Shown here in pieces: positions 40,401-49,550 of a DNA stretch of 64,000 nt (position 1 is its first letter; each line of letters opens with the position of its first letter). Both the position numbers and the translations under genes were made by a program. Location of the stretch: contig NZ_JH600305.1 of the NCBI RefSeq assembly GCF_000245335.1, forward strand, positions 248,001 to 312,000, in the 5' to 3' direction. The DNA comes from Bacillus mojavensis RO-H-1 = KCTC 3706 (GTDB lineage: Bacteria > Bacillota > Bacilli > Bacillales > Bacillaceae). The notes under the pieces were generated by a model. That model did not search any database. It saw only the letters and a list, made by a program, of their open reading frames with translations, and was not told the DNA's origin.

Positions 40401-40828
40401 TGGTCAAACAGACCTCCTTCAAGCAGCATTTCAATATAGCCCTTCTCGCCAGGGGTAATTGCGATAATACCTTCGCGATAGCTGTTAAGCCATTTTGGCT
40501 TCAGGCCGTTTTTTGATTTCGATTGCAGGACGCTGCTGATCTTCAGCAGGTTTTGATAGCCTGTATTTGATTTTGCCAGCAGGACGAGCGGGTAGGCTTC
40601 GAGCTCGTCATCATCTGTGAAAACAGAAGCCGTCAAGCCGATAATCGGGTTAATCCCCCTCGCCTTGCATGCTTTATAAAATTGAATAGCTCCGTACATG
40701 ACATGATCATCTGTCAGCGCCAAAGACCCATATCCGAGCCTGTCAGCTTCACTGACGAGCTCTTCCACAGACGCGGCGCTGTTTAGCAGGCTGTACCCGC
40801 TATGCACTTGCAGGTGAACAAAAGACAT
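37481..40828 (-). CDS. dnaE: DNA polymerase III alpha subunit DnaE
   Basis: A 1115-residue C-family polymerase that extends RNA primers before PolC takes over. The N-terminal PHP domain begins FVHLQVHSGYSLLNSAA; catalytic Asp residues lie in ISMPDIDIDFPDTRRDEV (~380-400); thumb and fingers include GPGRGSAAGSLVAYVL and ALYRPGPMENIPLFIDRKHG; an OB fold is near the end (LSLGVLLTKIKTIRTKTGQ-like). No built-in proofreading domain is present, unlike PolC. The ATG at 40828 follows GAGGTGA. It is upstream of ytsJ by ~135 nt. Confidence 0.97.
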   Translation of the reverse strand: MSFVHLQVHSGYSLLNSAASVEELVSEADRLGYGSLALTDDHVMYGAIQFYKACKARGINPIIGLTASVFTDDDELEAYPLVLLAKSNTGYQNLLKISSVLQSKSKNGLKPKWLNSYREGIIAITPGEKGYIEMLLEGGLFDQAAQAALHFQSIFGKGAFYLSFQPFKENKFLSEQILRLSEETGIPVTATGDVHYIRKEDQAAYRCLKAIKSGEKLTEASDEEMPDLDLKSIDEMRVLYQEHPEALQASVEIAEQCRVDVSLGQTRLPSFPTPDGTSADDYLTDVCMTGLRSRFDTPDERYIRRLQYELDVIKRMKFSDYFLIVWDFMKHAHEKGIVTGPGRGSAAGSLVAYVLYITDVDPIKHHLLFERFLNPERISMPDIDIDFPDTRRDEVIQYVQQKYGAMHVAQIITFGTLAAKAALRDVGRVFGVSPKEADQLAKLIPSRPGMTLDDARKQSPELNKRLSESSLLQQVFTIARKIEGLPRHTSTHAAGVVLSEEPLTDVVPLQEGHEGIYLTQYAMDHLEDLGLLKMDFLGLRNLTLIESITSMIEKEKNMKIDLSSISYQDEKTFSLLSKGDTTGIFQLESSGMRSVLKRLKPSGLEDIVAVNALYRPGPMENIPLFIDRKHGRVPVHYPHEDLREILEDTYGVIVYQEQIMVIASRMAGFSLGEADLLRRAVSKKKKDILDRERSHFVEGCLKKEYSVDTANEVYDLIVKFANYGFNRSHAVAYSMIGCQLAYLKAHYPLYFMCGLLTSVIGNEDKIAQYLYEAKGSGIRILPPSVNKSSYPFTVEGGAVRYSLRAIKSVGVSAVKDIYKARKEKPFEDLFDFCFRVPSKSVNRKTLEALIFSGAMDEFAQNRATLLASIDVALEHAELFAADDDQMGLFLDESFSIKPKYVETEELPLVDILAFEKETLGIYFSNHPLSAFRNQLTARGAVSIQQAQQTVKKQVSLGVLLTKIKTIRTKTGQNMAFLTLSDETGEMEAVVFPEQFRQLSPVLREGALLFTAGKCEIRQEKAQFIMSRAELLENMNAEKAPSVYIKIESSQHSQEILTKIKRILLEHKGETGVYLYYERQKQTIKLPEEFHIEADHQVLYRLKELLGQKNVVLKQW

Positions 40829-40968
40829 GCTATCACCTCTTTCTCCATTACGATCCATTTCTTTCTTCATTATAAGTCGGGTTTTCAAAAGAAACAAATG
40901 TTCTTTTTCGAGTCCTCATCATACTTGTCCCGAAAGCTCAATATGATATAAAAGGTGAGGTGATTAAG

Positions 40969-41310
40969 ATGGATCAGGAAGCTGGCTTTATGGTAAATTT
41001 TATCAACAGTTATTTTATCGCATTAGGGGTGCTGATCGGAGGTGCACTCATCGGAGGCCTTGGAGCATATTTGGCAGGCGAAGCCCCGCTTACGGTTATT
41101 TCAAAGCTTGCGAACAGATTAAAAATTTGGGCGCTGGTCGCCGCAATCGGAGGTACATTTGATGCGGTATACAGCTTTGAACGGGGTATTCTTGAAGGCA
41201 ATACGAGAGATTTATTCAAGCAGATTCTTCTCATTATCTCGGCCATGGGCGGGGCGCAAAGCGGCTGGCTTATTATTTCATGGCTGACGCAGGAGCATAT
41301 TTCTTCATGA
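40969..41310 (+). CDS. ytrH: Sporulation protein YtrH
   Basis: A 113-residue membrane protein with three predicted hydrophobic segments and a glycine-rich first one (ALGVLIGGALIGGLGAYLAG, ~19-38). In B. subtilis ytrH-ytrI is a SigE-controlled mother-cell operon that affects spore assembly and resistance. The ATG at 40969 follows GGTGAGGTG; an upstream GTG lies in that site. It is divergent from dnaE and its TGA overlaps the ytrI ATG. Confidence 0.9.
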   Translation: MDQEAGFMVNFINSYFIALGVLIGGALIGGLGAYLAGEAPLTVISKLANRLKIWALVAAIGGTFDAVYSFERGILEGNTRDLFKQILLIISAMGGAQSGWLIISWLTQEHISS

Positions 41311-41810
41311 GGGTGCCGCAGCATTACAAAAAACCGGGATGGCAGCGTTTTTTTGCTGGTATGATGTGCGGAGCCGTGATCAGCTGGTTTTTTTTCCTGT
41401 TTACATACGGAACATTCCAAGAGGAGCAGGTTTCCCTCATCGAAAAACAAAAAGAGCACGTCAAAGACTTGAACAACCAAATTTCCATCTATCAGGAAGA
41501 CCTCCACAAACTAAATGAAGATAATAAAAGAAAACTGCTTATTCAAAGCGTCGATGTAAAATTATTAAATGGAGAAAAATACAAAATCTCGCAGCCGGAT
41601 AAAACAAAATTCGAGGAGCATGTGAAGGATGATATTTCAGAGGTCATTACAAAGGATATAGAAAGCGTCTATAAAACGAAGGAGCTTTTAAAACGGACAA
41701 TTGAAAATAAAGTCTATACGATCAATGAAAAAAAATATGAGGCAGCTGTCAAGGAATTAATTATTTACACAAGGCTTTCTGTAGAAATTGAAATATCATT
41801 CGCGACGTAA
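41307..41810 (+). CDS. ytrI: Sporulation protein YtrI
   Basis: A 167-residue protein with one N-terminal membrane segment (MMCGAVISWFFFLFTYG, ~20-36) followed by a charged coiled coil (EEQVSLIEKQKEHVKDLN, ~40-75) and a C-terminal beta-rich domain. It begins at the ATGA overlap with ytrH, showing translational coupling. It is known to be a SigE-dependent sporulation gene; the molecular task is not known. Confidence 0.9.
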   Translation: MRVPQHYKKPGWQRFFAGMMCGAVISWFFFLFTYGTFQEEQVSLIEKQKEHVKDLNNQISIYQEDLHKLNEDNKRKLLIQSVDVKLLNGEKYKISQPDKTKFEEHVKDDISEVITKDIESVYKTKELLKRTIENKVYTINEKKYEAAVKELIIYTRLSVEIEISFAT

Positions 41811-41910
41811 ATATGGAATTTTCTTAAATTTTTCAAACTCCTGTCGCTTTTTCCCATTCTTTTTTATAAACTATAAATGAGGCTTAATAGCGAAAGGAGG
41901 AGGAAGGGAA

Positions 41911-42102
41911 ATGGAGGTTTACAGTGACCGTCAATTAGCAAAAGATCAAGCAGCCCGACTCAGACAAGGTTTTTCTGCATATGCCGAAACAAACTCACTC
42001 GCTTCCCTCATCAAAAAAGAACTTCAATCTCATAATCTCCAAGTCTACGAGGACCTTACTGAGTTCGGCTGCTGGTTCATCCCCGTCACAGATGAACACT
42101 AA
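41911..42102 (+). CDS. ytzJ: Small conserved protein (YtzJ-like), function unknown
   Basis: A 63-residue soluble protein with a good site (AAAGGAGGAGG) ahead of the ATG, which is the main argument that it is real. No motif is visible; it is moderately charged with a helix-like middle (SLASLIKKELQSHNLQVYED). It converges on nrnA, the two stops being 17 nt apart with a short AGAGGG/CCCTCT stem between. The symbol is from memory of the 168 gene order. Confidence 0.75.
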   Translation: MEVYSDRQLAKDQAARLRQGFSAYAETNSLASLIKKELQSHNLQVYEDLTEFGCWFIPVTDEH

Positions 42103-42119
42103 GAGAGAGGGTCTCCCCT

Positions 42120-43061
42120 CTACTTGTGTTCTTTACATAACGTCTCCAGATCAGCTAAAATCTGTTCCGCTTCATCCCAGCTGTAAATGGAGGCGCCTGA
42201 AGCCAGAGGATGCCCTCCGCCGTTATATTTCCGGGCGAGTCCGTTAATAACAGGCCCCTTTGAACGGAATCTGACTCTGATTTGATCGTCTTCTTCTATG
42301 AAAAACACCCATGCGCGAATGCCTGAGATATTTCCAAGCGTCCCGACAAGCTGCGACGCTTCAGAAGCTGTTGTGTTGAACATTTCCAGAGTGTCCTTTT
42401 TGATGAAAACAGAAGCAGCGCCATTTTCAGACAAAGACACATTTTGAAAGATATAGCCGTTAAGCTTCACCACATTCAGTTTTGTTTCATACAATTGATT
42501 AAACAGCTCTGAAGAAGAGAACGGATACTTAATAAGCTCGCCTGCATATTGTAATGTTTTTTCCGTTGTATTGGGAAATAAGAAGCGTCCGGTATCACTG
42601 ACAATGCCGGCATAGATCAGCTTTGCGGCTTTTGTATTCAGCTTCCAGCCGTGCTCTTTTCCTTCTAAATACAGCTCGTAAATCATTTCACTTACTGAGC
42701 TTGCATTCGTATCGACCCACAGAAGATCGCCGTAAGGATCTTCGTTCGGATGGTGGTCGATTTTCATTAGTTTGGCGCCTGATAAATAACGCTGATCGTC
42801 GACTCTTTCCTGATTTGCCGTATCGCAGACGATCACAAGGGCGCCTTTATATGTTTCATCGTCCACCTCATCGAGGGTATATAAGAAAGAGAGGGACGGT
42901 TCTGGCGTGCCGACCGCAAAAATATTTTTTTCAGGATACGTTTCACGCAGGATTTCCGTAAGTCCGCACTGAGATCCGTAGGCATCCGGGTCAGGGCGCA
43001 CATGTCTATGTAAGATAATCGTGTCATATAATGATATGGTTCTGATCAATTCTGTTTTCAT
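42120..43061 (-). CDS. nrnA: Oligoribonuclease / pAp phosphatase NrnA
   Basis: A 313-residue DHH-DHHA1 protein that degrades nanoRNA of 2-5 nt and hydrolyses pAp from sulfur metabolism. DHH-domain metal ligands appear in LHRHVRPDPDAYGSQ (~17-31), VIVCDTANQERVD (~76) and KIDHHPNEDPYGD (~99). The DHHA1 RNA-binding motif is YNGGGHPLASGAS (~280). AAGGAG lies ahead of the ATG. It is formerly YtqI. Confidence 0.95.
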   Translation of the reverse strand: MKTELIRTISLYDTIILHRHVRPDPDAYGSQCGLTEILRETYPEKNIFAVGTPEPSLSFLYTLDEVDDETYKGALVIVCDTANQERVDDQRYLSGAKLMKIDHHPNEDPYGDLLWVDTNASSVSEMIYELYLEGKEHGWKLNTKAAKLIYAGIVSDTGRFLFPNTTEKTLQYAGELIKYPFSSSELFNQLYETKLNVVKLNGYIFQNVSLSENGAASVFIKKDTLEMFNTTASEASQLVGTLGNISGIRAWVFFIEEDDQIRVRFRSKGPVINGLARKYNGGGHPLASGASIYSWDEAEQILADLETLCKEHK

Positions 43062-43191
43062 TTGATACTCCTTTATTGTTTTTTTTCATTAAATCACATT
43101 CTCTGCCGACGGAAAAGAAAAATAACATCAAAACCAAGCCCGTTTTTGTATAGAATGGGTTTGTAAACTTTTACGATGGAGGATTTCATTT

Positions 43192-43494
43192 ATGCTGGTT
43201 CTTGTTTTTTTGATTGGGCTTTCAGCCTGCTTTTATGTGTACTATAAAGTAAAAGGCGTACGGACAAAGCAATCTTTGGAAAAAGAAATCTTTTCAGCAA
43301 AATCCAGCATGGCATTAGGATCGCTGGTGCTGTTTTACGGACTCAATCAAATGATATTATTCCATTCAGTTTTAACGTTAGTAATCGGCGGGATCTTTAT
43401 CGTCATCGGAGCCGGAAGCGCATGGGCAGGTTATAAAGCCTACAGCCATTACAATCCCCTTCACGCCAAAGAAGCTGAAAGAGATCACGCGTAA
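43192..43494 (+). CDS. ytpI: YtpI family membrane protein
   Basis: A 100-residue protein with three hydrophobic segments (VFLIGLSACFYVYYKV, ALGSLVLFYGLNQMILF, VIGGIFIVIGAGSAWAGYKA), belonging to the YtpI-like family; function unknown. Its ATG follows GGAGG. It is divergent from nrnA and convergent with ytoI, whose stop lies 20 nt away; between them an AAGGG...CCCTT stem without T tract is the only structure. Confidence 0.87.
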   Translation: MLVLVFLIGLSACFYVYYKVKGVRTKQSLEKEIFSAKSSMALGSLVLFYGLNQMILFHSVLTLVIGGIFIVIGAGSAWAGYKAYSHYNPLHAKEAERDHA

Positions 43495-43513
43495 GGGGCG
43501 CCTGAGACGTCCC

Positions 43514-44833
43514 TTAGCTTCTTTCCATCAGCTGAACCATCAGCATTGCTTTAGACACGATATGGCCTTGGCTGTGCACTTCAACTTCCATTTTTCCGAA
43601 CTTTCTTCCAGCCTCTAAAATGCGCGGCTTGACTTCGATGACCGACTCCATCTGCACAGGCTTCAAAAAGAAAATGGTGATGCTTTCTATCACTAGTTCG
43701 CCGCGTTTTTTCGAGCGCAAAAACCGATTGGCCGCTTGCGTCAAAATGGTCGTAAACACGCCATAAGAAATCGTCCCCAGCTGATTTGTCATTTGCGGTG
43801 TTACTTCATACTGATAAACCGTCTGATCCTGTTTATCATCATCCTCATCTTTAAATCCTCTTGAGACGATATCATCAAGCTTTTCCCCGACTTGAGGCTG
43901 CTTTTGAATCATTTGAAGAGCTTTCAGCACGTCTTGGCGGCTGATCATGCCAATCAGCTTTTGGTGTCCGTCAGTGACGGGGAGCACTTCGATCCCTTCC
44001 CATACCATCATTTGCGCCGCTGAGGCGACAGACGTTTTCCCAATAACTGTAACCGGATTTTTTGTCATGACTTTTTCAATGGGTGCATTCCGGTCGTGAC
44101 CTGCGATATCTTTCGAAGTCAAGATCCCGTGGATTTTCATTTGTTCGTCGACAACCGGGAACCGCCCATGGCCCGTTTCAAAATTTTTCTCGTACCATTT
44201 TTCAAGTTTATCCTTAGGTGAAAGATATATCGTACGGTCAGCGGGCGTTAAAATGTCCTCCACCAGAACGATTTCTTTTTTGATCAGCTGGTCATAAATC
44301 GCCCGGTTAATCATAGCGGCGACTGTAAAGGTGTCATAGCTCGTGGATAAAATCGGCAGCTCAAGCTCATCTGCCAGCTGCACGATGCTGTCATCTGTGT
44401 TAAATCCGCCCGTTACGAGTACAGCGGCGCCTGCCTCAAGTGCCTGTCTGTGTGCATTGATTCGATTTCCGACAATCAAAAGATTCCCGGCTGCCGTATA
44501 CCGCATCATCGCGTCCAGCTCCATTGCGCCTATGACAAATTTATTCAATGTCTTATGGAGCCCCGCCCGGCCTCCGAGCACTTGTCCGTCTATGACGTTT
44601 ACAACCTCAGCATATGTAAGCTTTTCGATATTTTCTTTTTTCTTTTGTTCAATTCTGATTGTTCCGACACGTTCAATCGTACTGACAAAGCCTTTATTCT
44701 CTGCTTCCTTGATCGCTCTGTACGCCGTGCCTTCGCTTACTTTCATTTCCTTTGCGATTCTCCGCACAGAGATTTTTTCACCTACGGGCAGCGAATCAAT
44801 ATATGTTAAAATTTGTTCATGCTTAGTTGCCAA
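43514..44833 (-). CDS. ytoI: CBS-domain regulator YtoI with DRTGG and hotdog domains
   Basis: A 439-residue multidomain protein: N-terminal winged helix (MKVSEGTAYRAIKEAENKG, ~24-42), DRTGG domain (~75-190), two CBS domains (~190-310) that usually bind adenine nucleotides, and a C-terminal hotdog thioesterase-like domain (~330-439). This suggests a nucleotide-sensing regulator with an acyl-CoA-like ligand; the actual role is unknown. The TTG at 44833 is chosen because GAGGTG lies before it; a longer frame starts 29 codons earlier without support. Confidence 0.9.
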   Translation of the reverse strand: MATKHEQILTYIDSLPVGEKISVRRIAKEMKVSEGTAYRAIKEAENKGFVSTIERVGTIRIEQKKKENIEKLTYAEVVNVIDGQVLGGRAGLHKTLNKFVIGAMELDAMMRYTAAGNLLIVGNRINAHRQALEAGAAVLVTGGFNTDDSIVQLADELELPILSTSYDTFTVAAMINRAIYDQLIKKEIVLVEDILTPADRTIYLSPKDKLEKWYEKNFETGHGRFPVVDEQMKIHGILTSKDIAGHDRNAPIEKVMTKNPVTVIGKTSVASAAQMMVWEGIEVLPVTDGHQKLIGMISRQDVLKALQMIQKQPQVGEKLDDIVSRGFKDEDDDKQDQTVYQYEVTPQMTNQLGTISYGVFTTILTQAANRFLRSKKRGELVIESITIFFLKPVQMESVIEVKPRILEAGRKFGKMEVEVHSQGHIVSKAMLMVQLMERS

Positions 44834-44904
44834 ACCTTTCACCTCTAAGGGACAGTCTTCTGCTTTTATTATAAGGGCTCGGATGATTGATTCGCAATGA
44901 GGCA

Positions 44905-44945
44905 GGAAAATAAAAAGCATCTCCTGATTTTCAGGAGATGCTTTC
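44905..44945 (-). terminator. Terminator after ytkL
   Basis: Stem AAAGCATCTCCTG / complement CAGGAGATGCTTT with a four-base loop, followed by TTATTTT on the minus strand. Confidence 0.85.
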
Positions 44946-44950
44946 AGCGT

Positions 44951-45634
44951 TTAAAGCTCAATCGTTTCACCGACGGCCATGACTTTTCCGACTCCGCCCG
45001 GCAGGCTGTCTGCAAATGCTTCCGGGTCTTGCTCGATGACCGGGAATGTATTGTAATGAACCGGTACAACTTGTTTTGCACGCAGCCATTCTGCAGCTAG
45101 CTTGGCGTCTTCAGGCCCCATCGTAAAGTTGTCGCCAATCGGCAAGAAGGCAAGATCAATATGGTTCAGTTCCCCGATCAGTTTCATGTCAGAGAAAAGA
45201 GCCGTATCGCCGGCGTGGAAGATCGTTTTGCCCTCAACAGTCAGCAGAATACCGGATGGCATGCCTGTGTAGGTGATCGTTTTATTTTCTTCGTCAGTGA
45301 TGGCAGATCCATGAAAGGCCTGTGTAAGCTTCACTTTCCCAAAATCAAATTGATGGGAGCCACCGATGTGCATGGGGTGAACATTTAACCCTTTCCATCC
45401 CAAATATACGGCCAGCTCATTCGGTGCCACAACCAGTGCGTTATTTTGCTTTGCGATTTGCTCAGTGTCGCCCACGTGGTCATTGTGGCCGTGAGTCAAT
45501 AAGATAGCGTCCGCTTTTGCATCCTCAGGTTTTAAATCGGTTAACGAATTTCCTGTCAAAAACGGGTCAAATAAAATATGATGATTATTCGTTTCTACTG
45601 CAACTACAGAATGTCCGTGATACGTTACTTTCAT
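44951..45634 (-). CDS. ytkL: UPF0173 metal-dependent hydrolase YtkL
   Basis: A 227-residue metallo-beta-lactamase-fold protein. Metal ligands are seen in [12 protein letters not shown] (~47-58) plus FHAGDTALF (~135) and VPVHYNTFP (~190). The UPF0173 family has no settled substrate. The ATG at 45634 sits after GAGGTGAAGG; an upstream GTG lies within that site. It ends in a strong terminator and is downstream of ytkK. Confidence 0.9.
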   Translation of the reverse strand: MKVTYHGHSVVAVETNNHHILFDPFLTGNSLTDLKPEDAKADAILLTHGHNDHVGDTEQIAKQNNALVVAPNELAVYLGWKGLNVHPMHIGGSHQFDFGKVKLTQAFHGSAITDEENKTITYTGMPSGILLTVEGKTIFHAGDTALFSDMKLIGELNHIDLAFLPIGDNFTMGPEDAKLAAEWLRAKQVVPVHYNTFPVIEQDPEAFADSLPGGVGKVMAVGETIEL

Positions 45635-45697
45635 TTCCTTCACCTCGTCACTTTGTATTTGGTGATTTCATTTTCCCTTTTTAAGATGCTGAAAAAC

Positions 45698-46465
45698 TTA
45701 TGTGGATTGATTCTTGTTAATGACATTGAGGCCCCCGGTTGCTTCAATCACAGTTCCTGTCACCAGGTCTGAGTTCTCTTCGCACAAAAAGGCAATGATT
45801 CTGGCGATATCTTCACCGGTGCCTGATCTTCCTATCGGCGTTTTTTCTTTGCCGATACGCTGTCTGGCTTCCTCTATTGACGCTTCCTTCATGTCGCCGA
45901 CAATGTCGCCCGGGCAAACCATATTAGCGGTTATTCCCGATTCAGCTTCTTCTATCGCAATTGTTTTTGTTAAAGAAGCCAACCCCACTTTTGCGGCGCC
46001 GAAAGCGGAGCGGTGAAGCCAGCCCGGTGCGTGTGCCGCGCCTTGAAATCCGTACGTGATGATACGCCCGAATTGCTGTTTTCTCATGACCGGAATAACT
46101 GCTTTGAATAAATGAAAGACAGCGCTTAAATTTCCTTCCAGCATACCGTACCATTCGTCATCGGTATAATCGGCTAACTTTTTTCGTTCAAATATGTATG
46201 GCCCCGCGTTGTTAATCAAAAAGTCGATTCTCCCGAAACGGTCCAAGGCAGCGTCTGCTATGCGCAGCAAATCCTCTTTTTTGGTGACATCACCTTTTAC
46301 AAATTGCAGCCGGTCAAGATAGTCAGGACAGGCTTCCTTCAGGCGGCTGACAGCCTCTTCATCCTGCCTGTAATTCACTGTTACTGAATACCCCTTTGCA
46401 AGCAATGTTTCAGTCACTTTGCGGCCTAATCCCTTCGAACCGGCAGTAATTAAAGCATGTCGCAC
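45698..46465 (-). CDS. ytkK: Short-chain dehydrogenase/reductase family protein YtkK with altered active site
   Basis: A 255-residue SDR of the FabG type. The cofactor loop TAGSKGLGR (~7-15), FLINNAGP (~87) and the family's end region (GEDIARIIAFLCEENSDLVTG) are intact, so it should bind NAD(P). At the catalytic site the usual Tyr-x3-Lys reads Phe-Gly-Ala-Ala-Lys (HRSAFGAAKVG, ~155) and the usual Ser is replaced as well (ITYGFQGA). It may thus be a non-catalytic or differently acting member. The GTG start at 46465 follows GGGAGG. Confidence 0.88.
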   Translation of the reverse strand: MRHALITAGSKGLGRKVTETLLAKGYSVTVNYRQDEEAVSRLKEACPDYLDRLQFVKGDVTKKEDLLRIADAALDRFGRIDFLINNAGPYIFERKKLADYTDDEWYGMLEGNLSAVFHLFKAVIPVMRKQQFGRIITYGFQGAAHAPGWLHRSAFGAAKVGLASLTKTIAIEEAESGITANMVCPGDIVGDMKEASIEEARQRIGKEKTPIGRSGTGEDIARIIAFLCEENSDLVTGTVIEATGGLNVINKNQST

Positions 46466-46564
46466 ATCAATACCTCCCAAAGCAACGTCGCCGCTTTTCA
46501 ATAAAGTGTTTCTTCTTCTACTTTACTATAAAAGGCCGTCAATATCACTTTTTACACTTTGCCA

Positions 46565-46596
46565 TACAAAAAAAGCTGTCTTTAACAGACAGCTTA
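46565..46596 (-). terminator. Terminator after ytzD
   Basis: Stem AAGCTGTCT / AGACAGCTT (46573-46595), followed by TTTTTTG on the minus strand; it overlaps the ytzD stop and ends the argG-argH-ytzD run. Confidence 0.85.
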
Positions 46597-46725
46597 TTCC
46601 GCAGAAGATGAAGGCTCTTGATCCGGGATATCCACATAACCGCTTTGATATGCTTCGGAAATGAGCCTTGTTGTCTCCTGGCTTTCTTGTTCATCATAAA
46701 TATAGCGTTCCGGTTCTTTTTTCAT
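46594..46725 (-). CDS. ytzD: Small acidic protein YtzD, 43 residues
   Basis: A short frame (MKKEPERYIYDEQESQETTR at its start, ending in DIPDQEPSSSAE) with GGGAGG 8 nt before the ATG. It is acidic and has no known domain. It lies 64 nt after argH in the same direction with a terminator at its stop. Position and size match ytzD of 168; the symbol is from memory. Function unknown. Confidence 0.75.
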   Translation of the reverse strand: MKKEPERYIYDEQESQETTRLISEAYQSGYVDIPDQEPSSSAE

Positions 46726-46789
46726 CCTTCTGCCTCCCATCATTATAGAGGTAGGTTGGCTGTTATGACGGGATTTTATGAAGGAAATT

Positions 46790-48175
46790 TTAACAAACTC
46801 CGGCTGCCACGCAAGCTTTCGCTTTTACAAGTGCCTGCTCAACTTGTTTGAAGCCCGTGCCTCCTGCGCTCATTCTTTTTTCGACCGCATGATAAGGGTC
46901 CAAAACAGTATATATATCATCCTCGAAAAGATCGCTCGCCTTCTGAAAATCGTCAAACGGCATGTCACTTAAATAGATTCCTTTTTCGATGCATGTGTAC
47001 ACAAGCTTTCCGACCACTTCGTGCGCTTCTCTGAATGGCATTCCTTTCTTCGCTAAATAATCAGCCAGTTCGGTCGCATTTGAAAAGTCTTGTTTTGTCG
47101 CTTGCTTCATGACGTCTTTGTTAACAGTCATTGTTTGAATCATACCTGTGAAGATTTGCAGGCTGCCTTCGACCGTTTTCACCGTGTCAAACATGCCTTC
47201 TTTGTCTTCCTGCAGGTCTTTGTTATAAGCGAGCGGAAGGCCTTTCATGATCGTAAACAGCCCCATCATGTCACCGTATACGCGCCCCGTTTTGCCCCGA
47301 ATCAGCTCAGCCATATCCGGGTTTTTCTTCTGCGGCATCATGCTGCTTCCTGTTGCATACGTATCGTCTAGCTCGATGAATTTAAACTCCTGGGAGCACC
47401 ACAGAATGATTTCTTCAGAGAAACGGGAAAGGTGCATCATCAGCATGCTGCTGTTGCTTAAAAATTCCAAAATGAAATCTCTGTCGCTGACGCCGTCGAG
47501 GCTGTTTTCATAAATGGAATCAAAGCCGAGCAGCTCTGCTGAATACTCACGATCGATCGGGAAGGTGGTACCCGCGAGCGCTCCGCAGCCGAGCGGAGAT
47601 TTGTTAATCCGCTTCATTGAATCCTGAAAACGTTCCTTGTCGCGCTCCAGCATCCAGAAATACGCAAGCAGATGGTGAGCGAATGAAATCGGCTGGGCGC
47701 GCTGAAGATGAGTGTAGCCCGGCAGAATGGTTTCAACATTTGCTTCTGCTTTATCAATGAGCGCGCCTTGGAATGCCTCTATCAGCTCGATAATGTGGGC
47801 GACATGGTTTTTCAGGTACAAATGCATGTCAGTTGCCACCTGGTCATTCCGGCTTCTTCCGGTATGCAGCTTGCCGCCGAGAGGGCCGATTTCGTCAATG
47901 AGCATTTTCTCAATGTTTAAATGAATATCTTCATAATCAACTGAGAACTCTAATGCCCCGTCTTCTGCTTTTTGCAAAAGGGTTTTCAGTCCCTCACGGA
48001 TTTTCATCTCTTCTTCTTCTGTCAGGATACCGCATTTTTTCAGCATGGCAGCATGTGCGAGAGACCCTGTAATGTCTTCAGTGACTAAATGTTGGTCAAA
48101 TGATATGGACGCGCCGAATTCGTCGACCCATTTTTCAGGTGTTTTTTGGAATCGGCCTCCCCAAAGCTTCTTCAT
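46790..48175 (-). CDS. argH: Argininosuccinate lyase
   Basis: A 461-residue fumarase/aspartase-superfamily lyase, splitting argininosuccinate into arginine and fumarate. Conserved blocks are [17 protein letters not shown] (~107-123), [18 protein letters not shown] (catalytic His ~160) and the signature [20 protein letters not shown] (~281-300). It begins within the last four bases of argG, so translation is coupled. Confidence 0.97.
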   Translation of the reverse strand: MKKLWGGRFQKTPEKWVDEFGASISFDQHLVTEDITGSLAHAAMLKKCGILTEEEEMKIREGLKTLLQKAEDGALEFSVDYEDIHLNIEKMLIDEIGPLGGKLHTGRSRNDQVATDMHLYLKNHVAHIIELIEAFQGALIDKAEANVETILPGYTHLQRAQPISFAHHLLAYFWMLERDKERFQDSMKRINKSPLGCGALAGTTFPIDREYSAELLGFDSIYENSLDGVSDRDFILEFLSNSSMLMMHLSRFSEEIILWCSQEFKFIELDDTYATGSSMMPQKKNPDMAELIRGKTGRVYGDMMGLFTIMKGLPLAYNKDLQEDKEGMFDTVKTVEGSLQIFTGMIQTMTVNKDVMKQATKQDFSNATELADYLAKKGMPFREAHEVVGKLVYTCIEKGIYLSDMPFDDFQKASDLFEDDIYTVLDPYHAVEKRMSAGGTGFKQVEQALVKAKACVAAGVC

Positions 48176-49386
48176 GCTTTAATCTGCTCCTTCTTTTTCA
48201 CGATGCTGTTCACTTTTGTCGGAAGTCCCCAGAGCTCGATAAATCCGATTGCCGCATGGTGGTCAAACGCATCGTCTTTTGTATAAGTTGCAAGTTTTTC
48301 ATCATATAGAGAGTATTCTGATTTACGCCCCTCTACAATGGCATGGCCTTTAAACAGCTTCACGCGAACGATGCCTGTAACGTGTTTTTGCGTTTCTTTT
48401 AAGAAAGCGTGCAGCGCGTCTTTTAAAGGCGAGAACCATAAGCCGTTGTAAATGATTTCTGACAGCTTTTGTTCGATGGCCGGTTTAAAGTGCGCGACCT
48501 CTTTCACTAATGTCAAATCTTCCAGTTCCTTGTGTGCTTTGATAAGTGTTATCGCACCCGGGCATTCGTATACTTCACGGGATTTAATGCCGACAAGGCG
48601 GTTTTCCACGTGATCGATACGTCCGACACCATGCGCACCTGCAATTTCGTTCAGTTTTAAAATTAATTCAGAAAGGGAGTAAGAGACGCCGTCGATGGAT
48701 ACAGGCACACCTTGTTCAAATGCGATTTCAATGACTTCCGGAGTATCCGGTGTTTTTTCCAGCGGCGCTGTAAGGTCGTATGCTCCTTCTGGCGGAGCGG
48801 CCCACGGATCTTCTAAAATGCCGCACTCATTTGCGCGTCCCCAAAGATTTTGGTCAATGGAATACGGGCTGTCAAGATTGATCGGAATCGGAATGCCGCG
48901 GCTTGCCGCATATTCGATTTCTTCTTCACGAGACCATTGCCATTCCCGAACTGGGGCGATGACTTCAAGGTCAGGATTCAAAGATTTAATTGATACCTCA
49001 AAACGCACCTGGTCATTTCCTTTTCCTGTGCATCCGTGCGCAATCGCCTGGGCCTCTTCTTTTTCTGCGATCTCGACTAATTTTTTTGCAATAAGCGGAC
49101 GAGACAATGCGGACACGAGCGGATATTTTCCTTCATACATCGTGTGAGCCTGCAAAGATAACAGCGCGTAATCCTGGGCGAATTCTTCTTTTGCATCAAT
49201 CACGTAAGAATTTGTTGCGCCGACTTCCAACGCTTTTTGCTGAACAAACGCCAAATCCTTGCCTTCGCCGACGTCCAGGCAGCAGGCGATAACATTATAC
49301 CCTTGCTCTTGGAGCCATTTTATCGCGACGGAAGTATCGAGACCCCCTGAGTATGCTAATACGACTTTTTTCTGTTCTGCCATCAT
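48172..49386 (-). CDS. argG: Argininosuccinate synthase
   Basis: A 404-residue synthase joining citrulline and aspartate with ATP. The ATP-binding N-type motif is [18 protein letters not shown] (~8-25); other blocks are [15 protein letters not shown] (~115) and [11 protein letters not shown]. Two adjacent ATGs fit the GAGGAGA site; I keep the first. Upstream lie two ARG-box-like sequences, in line with arginine repression by AhrC (ArgR). Confidence 0.97.
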   Translation of the reverse strand: MMAEQKKVVLAYSGGLDTSVAIKWLQEQGYNVIACCLDVGEGKDLAFVQQKALEVGATNSYVIDAKEEFAQDYALLSLQAHTMYEGKYPLVSALSRPLIAKKLVEIAEKEEAQAIAHGCTGKGNDQVRFEVSIKSLNPDLEVIAPVREWQWSREEEIEYAASRGIPIPINLDSPYSIDQNLWGRANECGILEDPWAAPPEGAYDLTAPLEKTPDTPEVIEIAFEQGVPVSIDGVSYSLSELILKLNEIAGAHGVGRIDHVENRLVGIKSREVYECPGAITLIKAHKELEDLTLVKEVAHFKPAIEQKLSEIIYNGLWFSPLKDALHAFLKETQKHVTGIVRVKLFKGHAIVEGRKSEYSLYDEKLATYTKDDAFDHHAAIGFIELWGLPTKVNSIVKKKEQIKA

Positions 49387-49412
49387 AAAAATCTCCTCTC
49401 AACCCTGTTTCT

Positions 49413-49450
49413 TTTGTATAAAAATAAATTATATTTAATAAAAATACATT
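49413..49450 (-). promoter_or_regulatory. Two ARG-box-like sequences upstream of argG
   Basis: Plus-strand 49413-49430 and 49433-49450 match the Bacillus ARG box at 12 and 13 of 18 positions, sharing the AATAAAAATxC-like core. Their tandem spacing, one turn-pair apart, fits binding of hexameric AhrC. Confidence 0.45.
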
Positions 49451-49501
49451 TTGTATGTATACACTTTAACAAGTAAGCTCCTTTTTTTCAAGCCTTTTAT
49501 T

Positions 49502-49535
49502 AAAAAAACTTCACCCATTTTTCAGGTGAAGTTTC
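49502..49535 (-). terminator. Terminator after moaB
   Basis: Stem AACTTCACC / GGTGAAGTT with a nine-base loop, followed by TTTTTTTA on the minus strand. Confidence 0.85.
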
Positions 49536-49550
49536 GTAGTATTTATTCAT

